DNA from: Streptomyces reniochalinae
Lineage (GTDB): Bacteria > Actinomycetota > Actinomycetes > Streptomycetales > Streptomycetaceae
Reading direction: 5' to 3'
DNA length: 64,000 nt
Assembly (NCBI RefSeq): GCF_003323735.1
Contig: NZ_QOIM01000017.1
Span: forward strand, 1-64,000
The position numbers were made by a program, and so were the translations under genes. The notes under the pieces were generated by a model. The model was given only the letters and a program-made list of their open reading frames with translations, made no database searches and was not told where the DNA came from. This document shows positions 45,597 to 54,486 of this stretch, in pieces. Position 1 is the stretch's first letter, and the number at the start of each line of letters is the position of its first letter.

Positions 45597-46835
45597 TCAG
45601 TTGCCGACGGCGCGGCGCAGGTCCTGGAACGCGGTGTAGTTCGCGATGGCCTCGATCCGTCCCGGCGGGCACCTGCGCACCGCGTCCGCGGCGTCCTCGC
45701 ACACCTGGAACTGCACGCCCGCGACCTCCAGCCGCACCGCGAGGTCCAGCTTGCGGTCGCCGATCACGCAGATCGGGTGCCCGGCGAGGCGCCCGTAGTC
45801 GACGTCCCACAGCCAGGAGGTGTCGGTGCCGTCCGCGCTGCGGGCGTTCACCGAGAGGATCACCGGGGCGGGCGGCGGGTCGATCAGCGAGAAGGTCTCC
45901 AGCCATCCGGCGGGGTTCTTGGCCAGGAGCAGCCGGATGTCGCGGTCCTGGTAGCGCACCACGTCATACCGGCCGGCGACGGCCTTGACCGCGTACATCC
46001 GCTCCAGCGCCGTCTGCGGAGGCACCCCGAAGGCGGCGGCGACCGCGGCCGAGGTCGCCGCGTTGGCCCTGTTGGCCCGCCCGGGCAGCTGGAGGTGGAT
46101 CGGCCAGGCGGAGCCGTGCGGGTCGAGTACGTGGTCACCCGAGAGCGCCCAGGTCGGCGTCGGGCGGCGGAAGCCGCACTCGGCGCAGAACCAGTCGTCG
46201 CCGGGGCGCTGCATCACGCCGCCGCAGGCGGGGCAGGACCACGCGTCGTCCTTCCACTCCTGGCCCGCGGCCACCCACACCACGTTCGGAGAGGAGGAGG
46301 CGGCCCAGACCACGAGCGGGTCGTCGGCGTTGGCCACGATGACGGCCTTCTGGCCCGAGAGGCCCTCGCGCCACCGCTCGGCCAGCATCCGGGTCTCGGC
46401 CGCGCGGTCGAGCTGGTCACGCGAGAGGTTCAGCAGCGCTATGGCTTTGGGCGTCACGTCCCGTGCCACACCGGACAGGTACTTCTCGTCCACCTCGATC
46501 ACGCCGTACCGGGCGCTCGATCCGCCGGCCAGTGCCGAGGTGATGCCGGCAGGCATGTTGGCGCCCAGCGCGTTGGAGACCACCTCGCCGTTGGCGCGCA
46601 GCGCCTCGGCGATCAGCCGGGTGGTCGTCGTCTTGCCGTTGGTGGCGGACACCAGCACCACGTCCAGGTGCTGGGCCAGCCGCTGCAGCAGGTCCGGGTC
46701 GAGCCTCAGCGCGACCTTGCCGCCGATCACCGACCCGCTGCCGCGGCCCGCGGCCCGCGACACCGCCGCGGCCGCCTTGCCCGCCGTCACGGCCAGCTTG
46801 GACCGCGGCGACAGTGGCTCCGCATTGCCTGACAT
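45597..46835 (-). CDS. murT: lipid II isoglutaminyl synthase, MurT
   Basis: A 412-residue Mur-ligase-like enzyme. The ATP site is VSATNGKTTTTRLIAEALRA near residue 62. A Mur central domain is interrupted by the MurT-specific zinc ribbon CPACGGVMQRPGDDWFCAEC. A DUF1727 C-terminal domain follows (YGRLAGHPICVIGDRKLDLA). With GatD it converts D-iGlu of lipid II to D-iGln. ATG at 46835. Upstream is a short promoter region shared with the divergent peptide deformylase gene. Confidence 0.94.
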   Translation of the reverse strand: MSGNAEPLSPRSKLAVTAGKAAAAVSRAAGRGSGSVIGGKVALRLDPDLLQRLAQHLDVVLVSATNGKTTTTRLIAEALRANGEVVSNALGANMPAGITSALAGGSSARYGVIEVDEKYLSGVARDVTPKAIALLNLSRDQLDRAAETRMLAERWREGLSGQKAVIVANADDPLVVWAASSSPNVVWVAAGQEWKDDAWSCPACGGVMQRPGDDWFCAECGFRRPTPTWALSGDHVLDPHGSAWPIHLQLPGRANRANAATSAAVAAAFGVPPQTALERMYAVKAVAGRYDVVRYQDRDIRLLLAKNPAGWLETFSLIDPPPAPVILSVNARSADGTDTSWLWDVDYGRLAGHPICVIGDRKLDLAVRLEVAGVQFQVCEDAADAVRRCPPGRIEAIANYTAFQDLRRAVGN

Positions 46836-46953
46836 CGTCGTTGAACCTCCTTGCCCCTCGCGTAGAGGAGAAGCCTACCGAGACACGGGCCGGGTCAGGA
46901 CCGCGCCACCCTGCGAAGATCACCGGTCCGGCGCCCGGCGTAGGGTGGCGGCC

Positions 46954-47532
46954 ATGCGACGCGGCCGTATCCCGGGCTCCGACGGCGCCGTACGCCCGGT
47001 GCGGACGTACGGCGATCCGGTGCTGCACGCCCCCAGCCGCACCGTCACGGAGGCGGACGGGGCGCTGGATGAGCTGGTGGAGGACCTGTTCGCCTCGATG
47101 TACGCGGCCCGCGGTGTCGGGCTCGCGGCCTGCCAGGTCGGTGTTCCGCTCCGGGTGTTCGTCTTCGACTGCCCGGACGACGAGGACCGCCGCCACCGGG
47201 GCCATGTCGTCAACCCGCGGCTGGTGCACACGGAGGGGCCGACCGTTCGGGGCCCTGAGGGCTGCCTGTCGCTGCCCGGGCTCGAGGCCCCGACGCCGCG
47301 CTGCGACGTGGCGGTCGTCGAGGGGGAGGACGTGGCGGGGAGCCCGGTCCGGATCGAGGGCACCGGCTTCTTCGCGCGGTGCCTCCAGCACGAGCACGAC
47401 CACCTCTCCGGTGGCCTCTACACCGACCGGCTCGGCGGGGTGGCGCGGTGGCGCACCCTGCGCGCCGTCCGCAGGGCGGAGTGGTCCGCGCCGCTGCCCG
47501 CCGAGGGAGAGCGGCTGCCTGCGGACGGGTAG
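46954..47532 (+). CDS. def: peptide deformylase
   Basis: A 192-residue ferrous/zinc hydrolase that removes the formyl group from new proteins. All three motifs are present: GVGLAACQVG (box 1, residues 54-63), EGCLSLPG with ligand Cys104, and QHEHDHLSGGLY with His146, Glu147 and His150. Streptomyces genomes usually have several copies; this one could be main or secondary. ATG at 46954. Confidence 0.92.
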   Translation: MRRGRIPGSDGAVRPVRTYGDPVLHAPSRTVTEADGALDELVEDLFASMYAARGVGLAACQVGVPLRVFVFDCPDDEDRRHRGHVVNPRLVHTEGPTVRGPEGCLSLPGLEAPTPRCDVAVVEGEDVAGSPVRIEGTGFFARCLQHEHDHLSGGLYTDRLGGVARWRTLRAVRRAEWSAPLPAEGERLPADG

Positions 47533-47645
47533 CAGTGCGGCCCGCTACGGGCTGATGGCAGCGCGCCCGCGGACGGCCGGCGGTACGGTGCGCGGACGGA
47601 CAGCGGCGCGGTTCGCGCAGGGGAGCGGCACGGCCGGGGTTCGGA

Positions 47646-47667
47646 AGCCCGGGCCCCCGTCCGGGCT
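47646..47667. terminator. short bidirectional terminator between def and tetR
   Basis: A 7-bp stem AGCCCGG/CCGGGCT with an 8-base GC-rich loop lies at the convergent ends of the deformylase and TetR genes. It is weak, so moderate support only. Confidence 0.4.
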
Positions 47668-48311
47668 CAGAAGCGCGGGCCGCCCACGCGGTCGCCCGCC
47701 GCGGCCAGCCTGCCCCACAGCAGGTCGGCCAGGTGACGCACCAACTGGTCGCGCTCGCACGGCTTCTCGCGCAGCCACCAGTCGCCGGCCGCGTGCATCA
47801 TGCCGACGATGCCGTGCCCCCACACCCGGGCCAGCTCGTCGCTCTCGGGCCCCAGATCGAGCCGCTCGGCGATGACCTCGGCCAGCTCCTCGCCCAGCCG
47901 GCGCAGCAGGGGAGCCGAGTGCTGTCCCACGTCGAAGCCCCGTTCGCTGCCGGGGGAGTCCTCCGCCGGATGCATCAGGAAGCGGTAGACCTGCGGGTGG
48001 GCCTCGATGGCGGCCAGATACGTCTCCAGCGTGGCCTCGACGCGCTCGCGCCGTTCGCTGGGCGCGTCCAGGGCGGCGCGCAGTGAGGCCAGCAGGGAGT
48101 CGGTGTGCCGGACGGCGAGGGCGCGGTAGAGGCCGCCCTTGTCACCGAAGTGCCGGTAGAGGATGGGCTTGGTGATGCCGGCCTCGGCGGCGATGGCGTT
48201 CATGGAGGCGCCCGGGCCTTCCCGCAGTACGACCCGGTCGGCGGCCTCCAGCAGCTCCCTGCGCCGCTGTTCGGTGGAGTTGACCCGGTCGTCCTGGCGT
48301 GTGGTCTCCAT
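47667..48311 (-). CDS. TetR-family regulator (acyl-CoA metabolism)
   Basis: A 214-residue TetR repressor. The helix-turn-helix is ELLEAADRVVLREGPGASM then NAIAAEAGITKPILYRHFGD. The C-terminal domain has GHGIVGMMHAAGDWWLREKP, a pattern common in TetR proteins of fatty-acid and acyl-CoA control. It is divergent from an acyl-CoA dehydrogenase gene, and the 182-bp gap contains a symmetrical TTACCGATGGTAA element. Confidence 0.87.
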   Translation of the reverse strand: METTRQDDRVNSTEQRRRELLEAADRVVLREGPGASMNAIAAEAGITKPILYRHFGDKGGLYRALAVRHTDSLLASLRAALDAPSERRERVEATLETYLAAIEAHPQVYRFLMHPAEDSPGSERGFDVGQHSAPLLRRLGEELAEVIAERLDLGPESDELARVWGHGIVGMMHAAGDWWLREKPCERDQLVRHLADLLWGRLAAAGDRVGGPRF

Positions 48312-48434
48312 GTGCGTCTCCCGCCCCCTCGCGCGTGCTCCAACGCCGCAACGTAACACCCTCCGACGGCGCTCACGTGCGCGGATGTGGTGCGCAGCGG
48401 GGCGGTGAGCGGGAGTTGACATCGGCTACTGGCG

Positions 48435-48463
48435 GGTAACAGACTGCGGATTACCGATGGTAA
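48435..48463. promoter_or_regulatory. candidate operator with promoter between tetR and acyl-CoA dehydrogenase
   Basis: TTACCGATGGTAA at 48451-48463 is a perfect palindrome with a 3-bp centre. An extra GGTAA half site at 48435-48439 makes a second inverted pair with the TTACC. A TTGACA hexamer at 48416-48421 lies just upstream, so binding here would block a promoter for the dehydrogenase. Confidence 0.6.
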
Positions 48464-48493
48464 CGACTGAATGAGACTGGCGGAGGACCGACG

Positions 48494-49726
48494 ATGGCCG
48501 AAACCGAGTTCGCACTGGACCTCAACGACGACCAGAAGGAAGTCCGCGACTGGCTCCACGGGTTCGCCGCCGACGTGATGCGCCCCGCGGCAGCCGAGTG
48601 GGACGAGCGCGAGGAGACCCCCTGGCCGATCATCCAGGAGGCCGCCAAGATCGGCCTCTACTCGCTCGACTTCTACGCCCAGCAGTTCTTCGACCCGACA
48701 GGGCTCGGCATCCCCATGACGATGGAGGAGCTGTTCTGGGGCGACGCGGGCATCGCCCTGTCGATCGTCGGCACGGGTCTGGCCGCCGTCGGTGTCCTGG
48801 CCAACGGCACCGAGGAGCAGATCGGCACCTGGGTGCCCCAGATGTACGGCGACGCCAGTGACGTGAAGGTCGCCGCCTTCTGCTCCTCGGAACCGGACGC
48901 GGGATCCGACGTCGCCTCCATGCGCACCCGCGCCGTCTACGACGAGGCCAAGGACGAGTGGGTGCTCAACGGCACCAAGACCTGGGCCACCAACGGCGGC
49001 ATCGCCAACGTGCACGTGGTCGTGGCCAGCGTCGACGCCGAACTCGGCTCCAAGGGCCACGCCTCCTTCATCATTCCGCCCGGCACCCCGGGCCTGTCCC
49101 AGGGGCAGAAGTTCCTCAAGCACGGCATCCGCGCCTCGCACACCGCCGAGGTCGTCCTGGACGACGTGCGGGTGCCAGGGCACTGCCTGCTCGGCGGCAA
49201 GGAGAAGCTGGACGAGCGCCTCGCCCGCGCCAAGGAGCGCGCCAAGAAGGGGGGCGAGAGGGTGAAGAACGCCGCGATGGCGACCTTCGAGGCCTCCCGC
49301 CCGGCCGTCGGCGCGATGGCCGTCGGCACCGCGCGCGCCGCGTACGAGGTCGCGCTCGACTACGCCAGGACGCGTGAGCAGTTCGGCCGCCCGATCATCG
49401 ACAACCAGGGCGTCGCCTTCCAGCTCGCCGACATGCGCACCAGCATCGACGCCGCCCGCCTGCTGGTGTGGCGCGCCTCCTGGATGGGCGTGAGCGGGCG
49501 CAAGTTCGAGTCCGCCGAGGGCTCCATGTCCAAGCTGTTCGCCAGCGAGACGGCCAAGAAGGTCACCGCGCAGGCCATCCAGATCCTCGGTGGCAACGGC
49601 TACACCCGCGAGTACCCGGTGGAGCGGATGCACCGCGACGCCGTGATCTACTCCATCTTCGAGGGCACGAGCGAGATCCAGCGCCTGGTCATCGCCCGCA
49701 CCCTGTCCGGCATGCCGATCCGCTGA
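48494..49726 (+). CDS. acyl-CoA dehydrogenase
   Basis: A 410-residue flavoenzyme of the acyl-CoA dehydrogenase family. The N-terminal domain ends at [18 protein letters not shown], the FAD/substrate strand motif; the middle holds [18 protein letters not shown]. The C-terminal domain has [35 protein letters not shown] and [17 protein letters not shown], which holds the base Glu. A 20-residue Lys/Ala/Arg-rich insert (residues 238-258) separates the domains. It oxidises an acyl-CoA at the alpha-beta position; chain length unknown. Probably repressed by the divergent TetR. Confidence 0.92.
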   Translation: MAETEFALDLNDDQKEVRDWLHGFAADVMRPAAAEWDEREETPWPIIQEAAKIGLYSLDFYAQQFFDPTGLGIPMTMEELFWGDAGIALSIVGTGLAAVGVLANGTEEQIGTWVPQMYGDASDVKVAAFCSSEPDAGSDVASMRTRAVYDEAKDEWVLNGTKTWATNGGIANVHVVVASVDAELGSKGHASFIIPPGTPGLSQGQKFLKHGIRASHTAEVVLDDVRVPGHCLLGGKEKLDERLARAKERAKKGGERVKNAAMATFEASRPAVGAMAVGTARAAYEVALDYARTREQFGRPIIDNQGVAFQLADMRTSIDAARLLVWRASWMGVSGRKFESAEGSMSKLFASETAKKVTAQAIQILGGNGYTREYPVERMHRDAVIYSIFEGTSEIQRLVIARTLSGMPIR

Positions 49727-50036
49727 CGGCCGGACCGCACCGGGCGCCGGGGCCGCACCGGGCGCCGACCCGGCGCCCGGTGGGACCGCCGTCCCGAGGT
49801 CTCTCCCGGCACCCCCGGCGTCCCCACCGGCCCGGCCTCGTCCTCGGCCATGCGGCCGCCACCCCGACCGCGGCCGCGGAGGGGGCGGCGGTGCCCGGGC
49901 CCCTGCTGCGGACATCAGGGGCGTGAGCGGACCCCGCCGCGGCCCCGGGGTCCGGATGGGCGCAACGGGGTCCGGACGGGCGCAACCGTTCAGACCCCCT
50001 CGCCGCGTGCGCCGGGATCCGGACGGTCGGGACCGC
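49727..50036. other. intergenic, nothing recognised
   Basis: About 310 bp of very GC-rich sequence with short repeats of CGGGCGC and GGTCCGG type between two convergent genes. No gene, terminator stem of note or family similarity seen. Confidence 0.4.
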
Positions 50037-50429
50037 TCAGATCCCCGGCCGGTAGCGCAGCGGATGGTCGTCGGGGACCTGGACCAGCACGATGCGGTGC
50101 CCGTCGGGATCGGCGATCCACATCTCGATCAGCCCCCAGGGTTCCCGCACCGGGGGCCGCAGCACCTCGGCCCCCGCCCCGGCGAGCTCCTCGTGTGCGC
50201 TCGCCACGTCGGCCACCTGGAGCCACAGCTGGAGCGTCTCACCTGCGGGGCCCTCGCTCCGCCCGGAGACCTCCAGGAAACCGCCGCCCAGGAAGTAGAC
50301 CGTGCCCCGCTCAGGGCCCGTGCCGAACTCGCGGGAGACCTCCAGGCCCAGCGTCTCGCCGTAGAAGGCCCGCGACCTGTCGGGATCCGTGGGCCGCAGC
50401 AGGATGCGGCTGCTCAGTACATGCACCAT
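50037..50429 (-). CDS. VOC family protein
   Basis: A 130-residue vicinal-oxygen-chelate protein: SSRILLRPTDPDRSRAFYGE at the N-terminus and PWGLIEMWIADPDGHRIVLV at the end, the standard paired beta-alpha-beta-beta-beta halves. It resembles glyoxalase/bleomycin-resistance proteins. No substrate can be named; it may be an enzyme or a ligand-binding protein. Confidence 0.85.
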   Translation of the reverse strand: MVHVLSSRILLRPTDPDRSRAFYGETLGLEVSREFGTGPERGTVYFLGGGFLEVSGRSEGPAGETLQLWLQVADVASAHEELAGAGAEVLRPPVREPWGLIEMWIADPDGHRIVLVQVPDDHPLRYRPGI

Positions 50430-50569
50430 GCCTCGGCACTGTAGTGGTGACCCGCCTGGTGCCGTCCGGTGCTGCGCGTCCGCGCCGCATGTCCGTACCG
50501 GGCGTCCGTGCCGGGCGGACCCGGGCCGGCGCCGCGCTCCATGCGGTATGCCCGATAAGGTCGGTCGAC

Positions 50570-51121
50570 ATGAGCGACACCGCGCAGCGGGGCGAGCTGC
50601 CCCTCACCTTCCGCCATGCCGTCGAGGCCGACGTCCCCGTGCTCACCGCGCTCGTGGAGTCCGCCTACCGCGGGGACGCCAGCCGCGCGGGCTGGACCAC
50701 CGAGGCCGATCTGCTGGAGGGCCGGCGCACCGACCCCGAGGGTGTCGGCGCCGTCGTCCGCGACCCGCAGAGCCTCATGCTGGTGGTCGAGCGCGAGGAC
50801 GCCGTCGTCGCCTGCTGCCAGCTCGAGCAGCGGGGTGAGGAGGCGTACTTCGGCATGTTCGCGGTCAGCCCCGGCCTGCAAGGCGGCGGTGTCGGCCGGG
50901 CCGTGCTCGCGGAGGCCGAGCGGACGGTGCGCGTCCGGTGGGGAGCCACCCGGATGCGGATGCAGGTCATCAGGCAGCGGGAGGACCTGATCGCCTGGTA
51001 CGAGCGCCGCGGCTACACCCGCACCGGTGAGTTCCTCCCCTTCCCCTACGGCGACGAGCGCTTCGGTATCCCGCAGCGGCCCGACCTCGCCTTCGAGTAC
51101 CTGGTCAAACCGCTGGGGTGA
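50570..51121 (+). CDS. GNAT-family N-acetyltransferase
   Basis: A 183-residue acetyltransferase. The acetyl-CoA loop is GMFAVSPGLQGGGVGRAVLA (R/Q-x-x-G-x-G/A type) at about residues 100-120, preceded by the acceptor strand and followed by RREDL-like IRQREDLIAWYERRGYTRTG, a core GNAT motif. ATG at 50570 is preceded by AAGG. The substrate is unknown. Confidence 0.87.
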   Translation: MSDTAQRGELPLTFRHAVEADVPVLTALVESAYRGDASRAGWTTEADLLEGRRTDPEGVGAVVRDPQSLMLVVEREDAVVACCQLEQRGEEAYFGMFAVSPGLQGGGVGRAVLAEAERTVRVRWGATRMRMQVIRQREDLIAWYERRGYTRTGEFLPFPYGDERFGIPQRPDLAFEYLVKPLG

Positions 51122-51159
51122 GCCACCGGGAGGGGGCCCGCGCGGCGCCCCCTCCCGTC

Positions 51160-51843
51160 TCAGGCCGGGGCGCCGGCCGCCGCCCGGATACCGGGCATGT
51201 CCGTGACGACGCCGTCCAGACCCAGCTCGCGGACCCGTGCCAGGTCCTCGTCGGTGTTGACGGTCCAGCTGATGACCTTGATCCCGGCGGCGTGGGCGCG
51301 GGCGACGATGTCCGCGTCGAGGTGCCGCAGCTCCAGCGAGATCATGCCGGCGCCCAGTTCCCTGGCGCGCTCGGGCGCGGTGGGGGAGGAACGGCCCGCC
51401 ACCAGCACCAGGGGGATGTCGGGCAGGTGCCGGCGGGTCTCGCGGAGCGCTTCGGCGTGGAAGGAGATCACCGTCACGCGGTCGTGCAGCCCGCGCCGCT
51501 CGATGGTGTCGGCCAGTACGCGTGCCGCGGCGCGGTCCTTGATCTCGGCCTGGAGCGGGCTGCCGACGGCGTCCACGACCTCCTCGAAGACCGGCACCCG
51601 CTCGCCCTGCCCCGCGTCCAGCTCGCGCAGCTGGGCGAGGGTGAGCTCGCCGATGGGACCCGCGCCGTCCGTCGTGCGGGCCACGTCGGCGTCGTGCATC
51701 ACCACCAGCGCGCCGTCCTTGCTCAGGTGCAGGTCCAGTTCGATGACGTCGAGCCCCTCGCGTTCGGCGCGGACGAAGGAGCGCAGGGTGTTCTCGGGCT
51801 CGACGCCCATCACTCCGCGGTGTCCGACGGTGAGCAGTGGCAC
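51160..51843 (-). CDS. glycerophosphodiester phosphodiesterase
   Basis: A 227-residue GDPD-domain enzyme splitting glycerophosphodiesters into glycerol-3-phosphate and an alcohol. The catalytic motif GHRGVMGVEPENTLRSF carries the two His and the metal Glu; ELDLHLSKDGALVVMHD adds the remaining metal ligand, and the barrel end is VNTDEDLARVRELGLDGVVT. GTG at 51843. No signal peptide is visible, so it is probably cytoplasmic. Confidence 0.9.
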   Translation of the reverse strand: MPLLTVGHRGVMGVEPENTLRSFVRAEREGLDVIELDLHLSKDGALVVMHDADVARTTDGAGPIGELTLAQLRELDAGQGERVPVFEEVVDAVGSPLQAEIKDRAAARVLADTIERRGLHDRVTVISFHAEALRETRRHLPDIPLVLVAGRSSPTAPERARELGAGMISLELRHLDADIVARAHAAGIKVISWTVNTDEDLARVRELGLDGVVTDMPGIRAAAGAPA

Positions 51844-52234
51844 GGTGCGGTCTCGCTTTCGTGCGGTGTCAAGGCGGTGGCGCGGCCAGAGTAGCGGTCG
51901 GCCCGCGGCCGGGTGGCCACGCACCGGACGTCCGGGTGACCGCCCCCGCCCCCGGTGTGCTGCGTGGGGCCGGCCGCTCTGCTGCCGGCGTCCGTGAGGC
52001 TCTGCCGGCGCGCTGCCGAAGCCCTGCGAGGTCCTCTCGCTCTCCTGCGGAGCCGCGGGCTCTGCCAGCTGCTGGGCTCTGCTGGGAAAGGTGATCGCCC
52101 GCATCGACATTGGCCGGAAGAATGACGGTGATACCCCCGGCGGCGCCGGATAATCTTCTGTGCCCTCCCCTTGAGGAGAGAAGGCGACGCGTATACGGTT
52201 TCCTTACGTGAGTTTCTCCTGTGGAGGGGTCAAC
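51844..52234. other. intergenic region with promoter-like sequence
   Basis: About 390 bp between divergent genes. No gene is recognised. GATAAT at 52149-52154 is a good -10 match on the plus strand for the DUF6421 gene, with a weak TGACGG at 52123-52128 (20-bp spacing). GGAGGGG at about 52223 is the ribosome site for 52235. Confidence 0.35.
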
Positions 52235-53650
52235 ATGACGGAAATCCTTTCGCCCGCGCCTTCCGAAGGCGGCGTTTCGCCGTCCGGGGGCGCCGTCGCC
52301 GAGAGTGTGGCCGCCCACCCCGCCTGGGCCGTACTGAAGACGGCCGTCGAGGCGGTACGACCCGCACAGTCCAAGGACGGCTCGATCGACTTCGACGCCG
52401 AGGACGCTCCGGCGCCCGAGGCGGTACGCGAGGAGCTGGAGCGCGTCGTGAGCGCCGTTCAGGAACTCTCCCCGCTACTGCCGCACGACGCCGACTACCA
52501 CCGTGCCCTGGTCACCGACCTGCGCCGCTGGGCCGACGGCGGTTTCGGGGTGCCCGACTTCCTCGACTCGCTGCTCGCCTTCCAGCCCGCGCGGGGCCGC
52601 GCCGACGGCCTCCAGCACCTGGTCGTCTTCCCGATGTACACGCAAAACGGCAACCCGGACCGCAACCTGGAGGCGGTCGTCTTGCGCATGGTGTGGCCCG
52701 ACTGGCTGGCCGAGCTGGAGCGCACCCGCTACGACAACCCCCTCTTCTGCGGCATCACCTTCGAGGACTTCACCTCCGGCTACGACACCCACTCCGCGGT
52801 GCTCTTCCCCGAGACCATCGCCGTGCGCGAGGCCCCCGAGCGCTTCACCTGGGGCGGCATCTTCTGCGACCGCGAGGCGGCCCGCTTCCGCCGCGTCGTC
52901 CAGGCGGCCTGCGACGTCACCAGCCTCGAACTCCCCGAGGAAGCGCGCGAACTCCTGGCCGACCAGGAACGCTGCCAGCAGACGTTCGTGCTGTGGGACA
53001 TGGTCCACGACCGCACCCACAGCCACGGCGACCTCCCGTTCGACCCCTTCATGATCAAACAGCGGCAGCCGTTTTGGATGTACGGCCTCGAAGAGCTGCG
53101 CTGCGACCTGACCGCCTTCCACGAGGGCGTGAAGCTGGAGGCCGACGGCCTGCCGCAGGGCCGCGACGTGCAGTACGCCATGCTCTTGGAGCGGCTCTTC
53201 CGCTTCCCCGTCACCGGGGAGCGCAAGCGCAACTACGACGGCCTCGGCGGCCAGCTGCTCTTCGCCTACCTCCACCAGCACGACGCGCTGCGCTGGACGG
53301 ACAACAAGCTCGCCATCGACTGGGACCTCGCCCGCCAGGTCACCGTCGCCCTCCGCGAGGAGATCGAGACGCTCTACCGCGCCGGGATCGACCGCCCCAA
53401 GCTGGTGCACTGGTTCAAGGCGTACGAGCTGGTCTCCCGCTACCTCGCCCCGCACCCGGGGTCCACCTGGGCCAAGGGACCCGACGCCCTCGACCTGAGC
53501 CTGCCGCCGCGCAAGCTGGTGGACGAGGTGCTGCCCGACGAGTTTCCGCTCAGCATGTTCTACGAGGCCCTCGCGAAGAAGCTGCGGAGTGTGATCGCAT
53601 CGACTCAGGGCATCACCGCTGACAGCCGGATCCCGGCAACCGCGGCGTGA
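52235..53650 (+). CDS. DUF6421 family protein
   Basis: A 471-residue protein matching the DUF6421 family of Streptomyces, by its conserved QHLVVFPMYTQNGNPDRNLE, PLFCGITFEDFTSGYDTHSA and WDMVHDRTHSHGDLPFDPFM. The cluster HDRTHSHGD looks like a possible metal site. Biochemical role unknown. It leads a run of genes with an SDR (54 bp downstream) and a threonine aldolase, so a link to metabolism of a hydroxy-amino acid derivative is possible. Confidence 0.8.
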   Translation: MTEILSPAPSEGGVSPSGGAVAESVAAHPAWAVLKTAVEAVRPAQSKDGSIDFDAEDAPAPEAVREELERVVSAVQELSPLLPHDADYHRALVTDLRRWADGGFGVPDFLDSLLAFQPARGRADGLQHLVVFPMYTQNGNPDRNLEAVVLRMVWPDWLAELERTRYDNPLFCGITFEDFTSGYDTHSAVLFPETIAVREAPERFTWGGIFCDREAARFRRVVQAACDVTSLELPEEARELLADQERCQQTFVLWDMVHDRTHSHGDLPFDPFMIKQRQPFWMYGLEELRCDLTAFHEGVKLEADGLPQGRDVQYAMLLERLFRFPVTGERKRNYDGLGGQLLFAYLHQHDALRWTDNKLAIDWDLARQVTVALREEIETLYRAGIDRPKLVHWFKAYELVSRYLAPHPGSTWAKGPDALDLSLPPRKLVDEVLPDEFPLSMFYEALAKKLRSVIASTQGITADSRIPATAA

Positions 53651-53703
53651 GCGGTGGACCGGGCGGCGCGGCGGCAGGTCGGGAACGCGAGGAGGCGACG
53701 GAG

Positions 53704-54486
53704 ATGACGGACACGACGACACGGCGCGGCTACGAGGGCAACGGTGAGGGCGGGCTCCAGGGCCGGGTGATCGCTGTCGCCGGGGCGGCGGGGCCAGCGG
53801 GGCAGGCCACGCTGCTGAGGCTCGCGGAGGAGGGCGCGACGGTCGTGGGCTGCGACGCGGACGCCGGGCGGCTGGCGCAGGCCGTGGATGCCGCCAGGTT
53901 CGCCCACGGGGGAGCGACGGTCACGGGGGACACCGTGGACCTGCTCGACCTGGAGGAGACCCGCGCCTGGGCCGCGAAGACGGAGAAGGAGTACGGCCGC
54001 GTCGACGGCCTCGTGCACCTGGTGGGCGGCTGGCGCGGCTCGTCCTCGTTCGCCGAGACCGACCTGGCCGACTGGGACACCCTGCACAGCCTCCTCATCC
54101 GCACCCTCCAGCACACCTCCCTCGCCTTCGAAGCCCCGCTCAAGCGTGCGGGCGACGGCCGGTTCCTGCTGATCAGCGCGCTCGGTGCCAGCAAGCCCAC
54201 CGCGGGCAACGCCGCCTACGCCGCGTCCAAGGCGGCAGCCGAGGCGTGGACGCTCGCGCTCGGTGACGCCTTCCGTAAGGCGGGGGGCGAGAGTCCGCCG
54301 CCGGCGGCCGCTGCCATCCTGGTGGTGAAGGCGCTGGTGAACGACCAGATGCGGGCCGACCGGCCGAACGCGAAGTTCGCGGGTTTCACGGACGTGGGCG
54401 ACCTCGCCAAGGCCGTCGCCGAGACCTGGACCAAACCCGCCGAAGAGCTGAACGGAACCCGCCTGTGGCTGACGCCCCGCACCTGA
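53704..54486 (+). CDS. SDR-family oxidoreductase
   Basis: A 260-residue short-chain dehydrogenase-like protein. The cofactor loop AVAGAAGPAGQATL is a variant of TGxxxGxG, and the active site YAASKAAAEAW retains Tyr and Lys. HLVGGWRGSSS takes the place of the NAG motif. ATG at 53704 with GAGGAGG upstream. Its end overlaps the threonine aldolase start by 22 bp. NADPH-dependent reduction is likely; substrate unknown. Confidence 0.85.
   Translation: MTDTTTRRGYEGNGEGGLQGRVIAVAGAAGPAGQATLLRLAEEGATVVGCDADAGRLAQAVDAARFAHGGATVTGDTVDLLDLEETRAWAAKTEKEYGRVDGLVHLVGGWRGSSSFAETDLADWDTLHSLLIRTLQHTSLAFEAPLKRAGDGRFLLISALGASKPTAGNAAYAASKAAAEAWTLALGDAFRKAGGESPPPAAAAILVVKALVNDQMRADRPNAKFAGFTDVGDLAKAVAETWTKPAEELNGTRLWLTPRT

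Noticed and set aside
48200..49915. A 571-codon minus-strand frame across the acyl-CoA dehydrogenase
   Set aside because: Contains a stretch of the TetR gene only by read-through in a different frame and no motif elsewhere.
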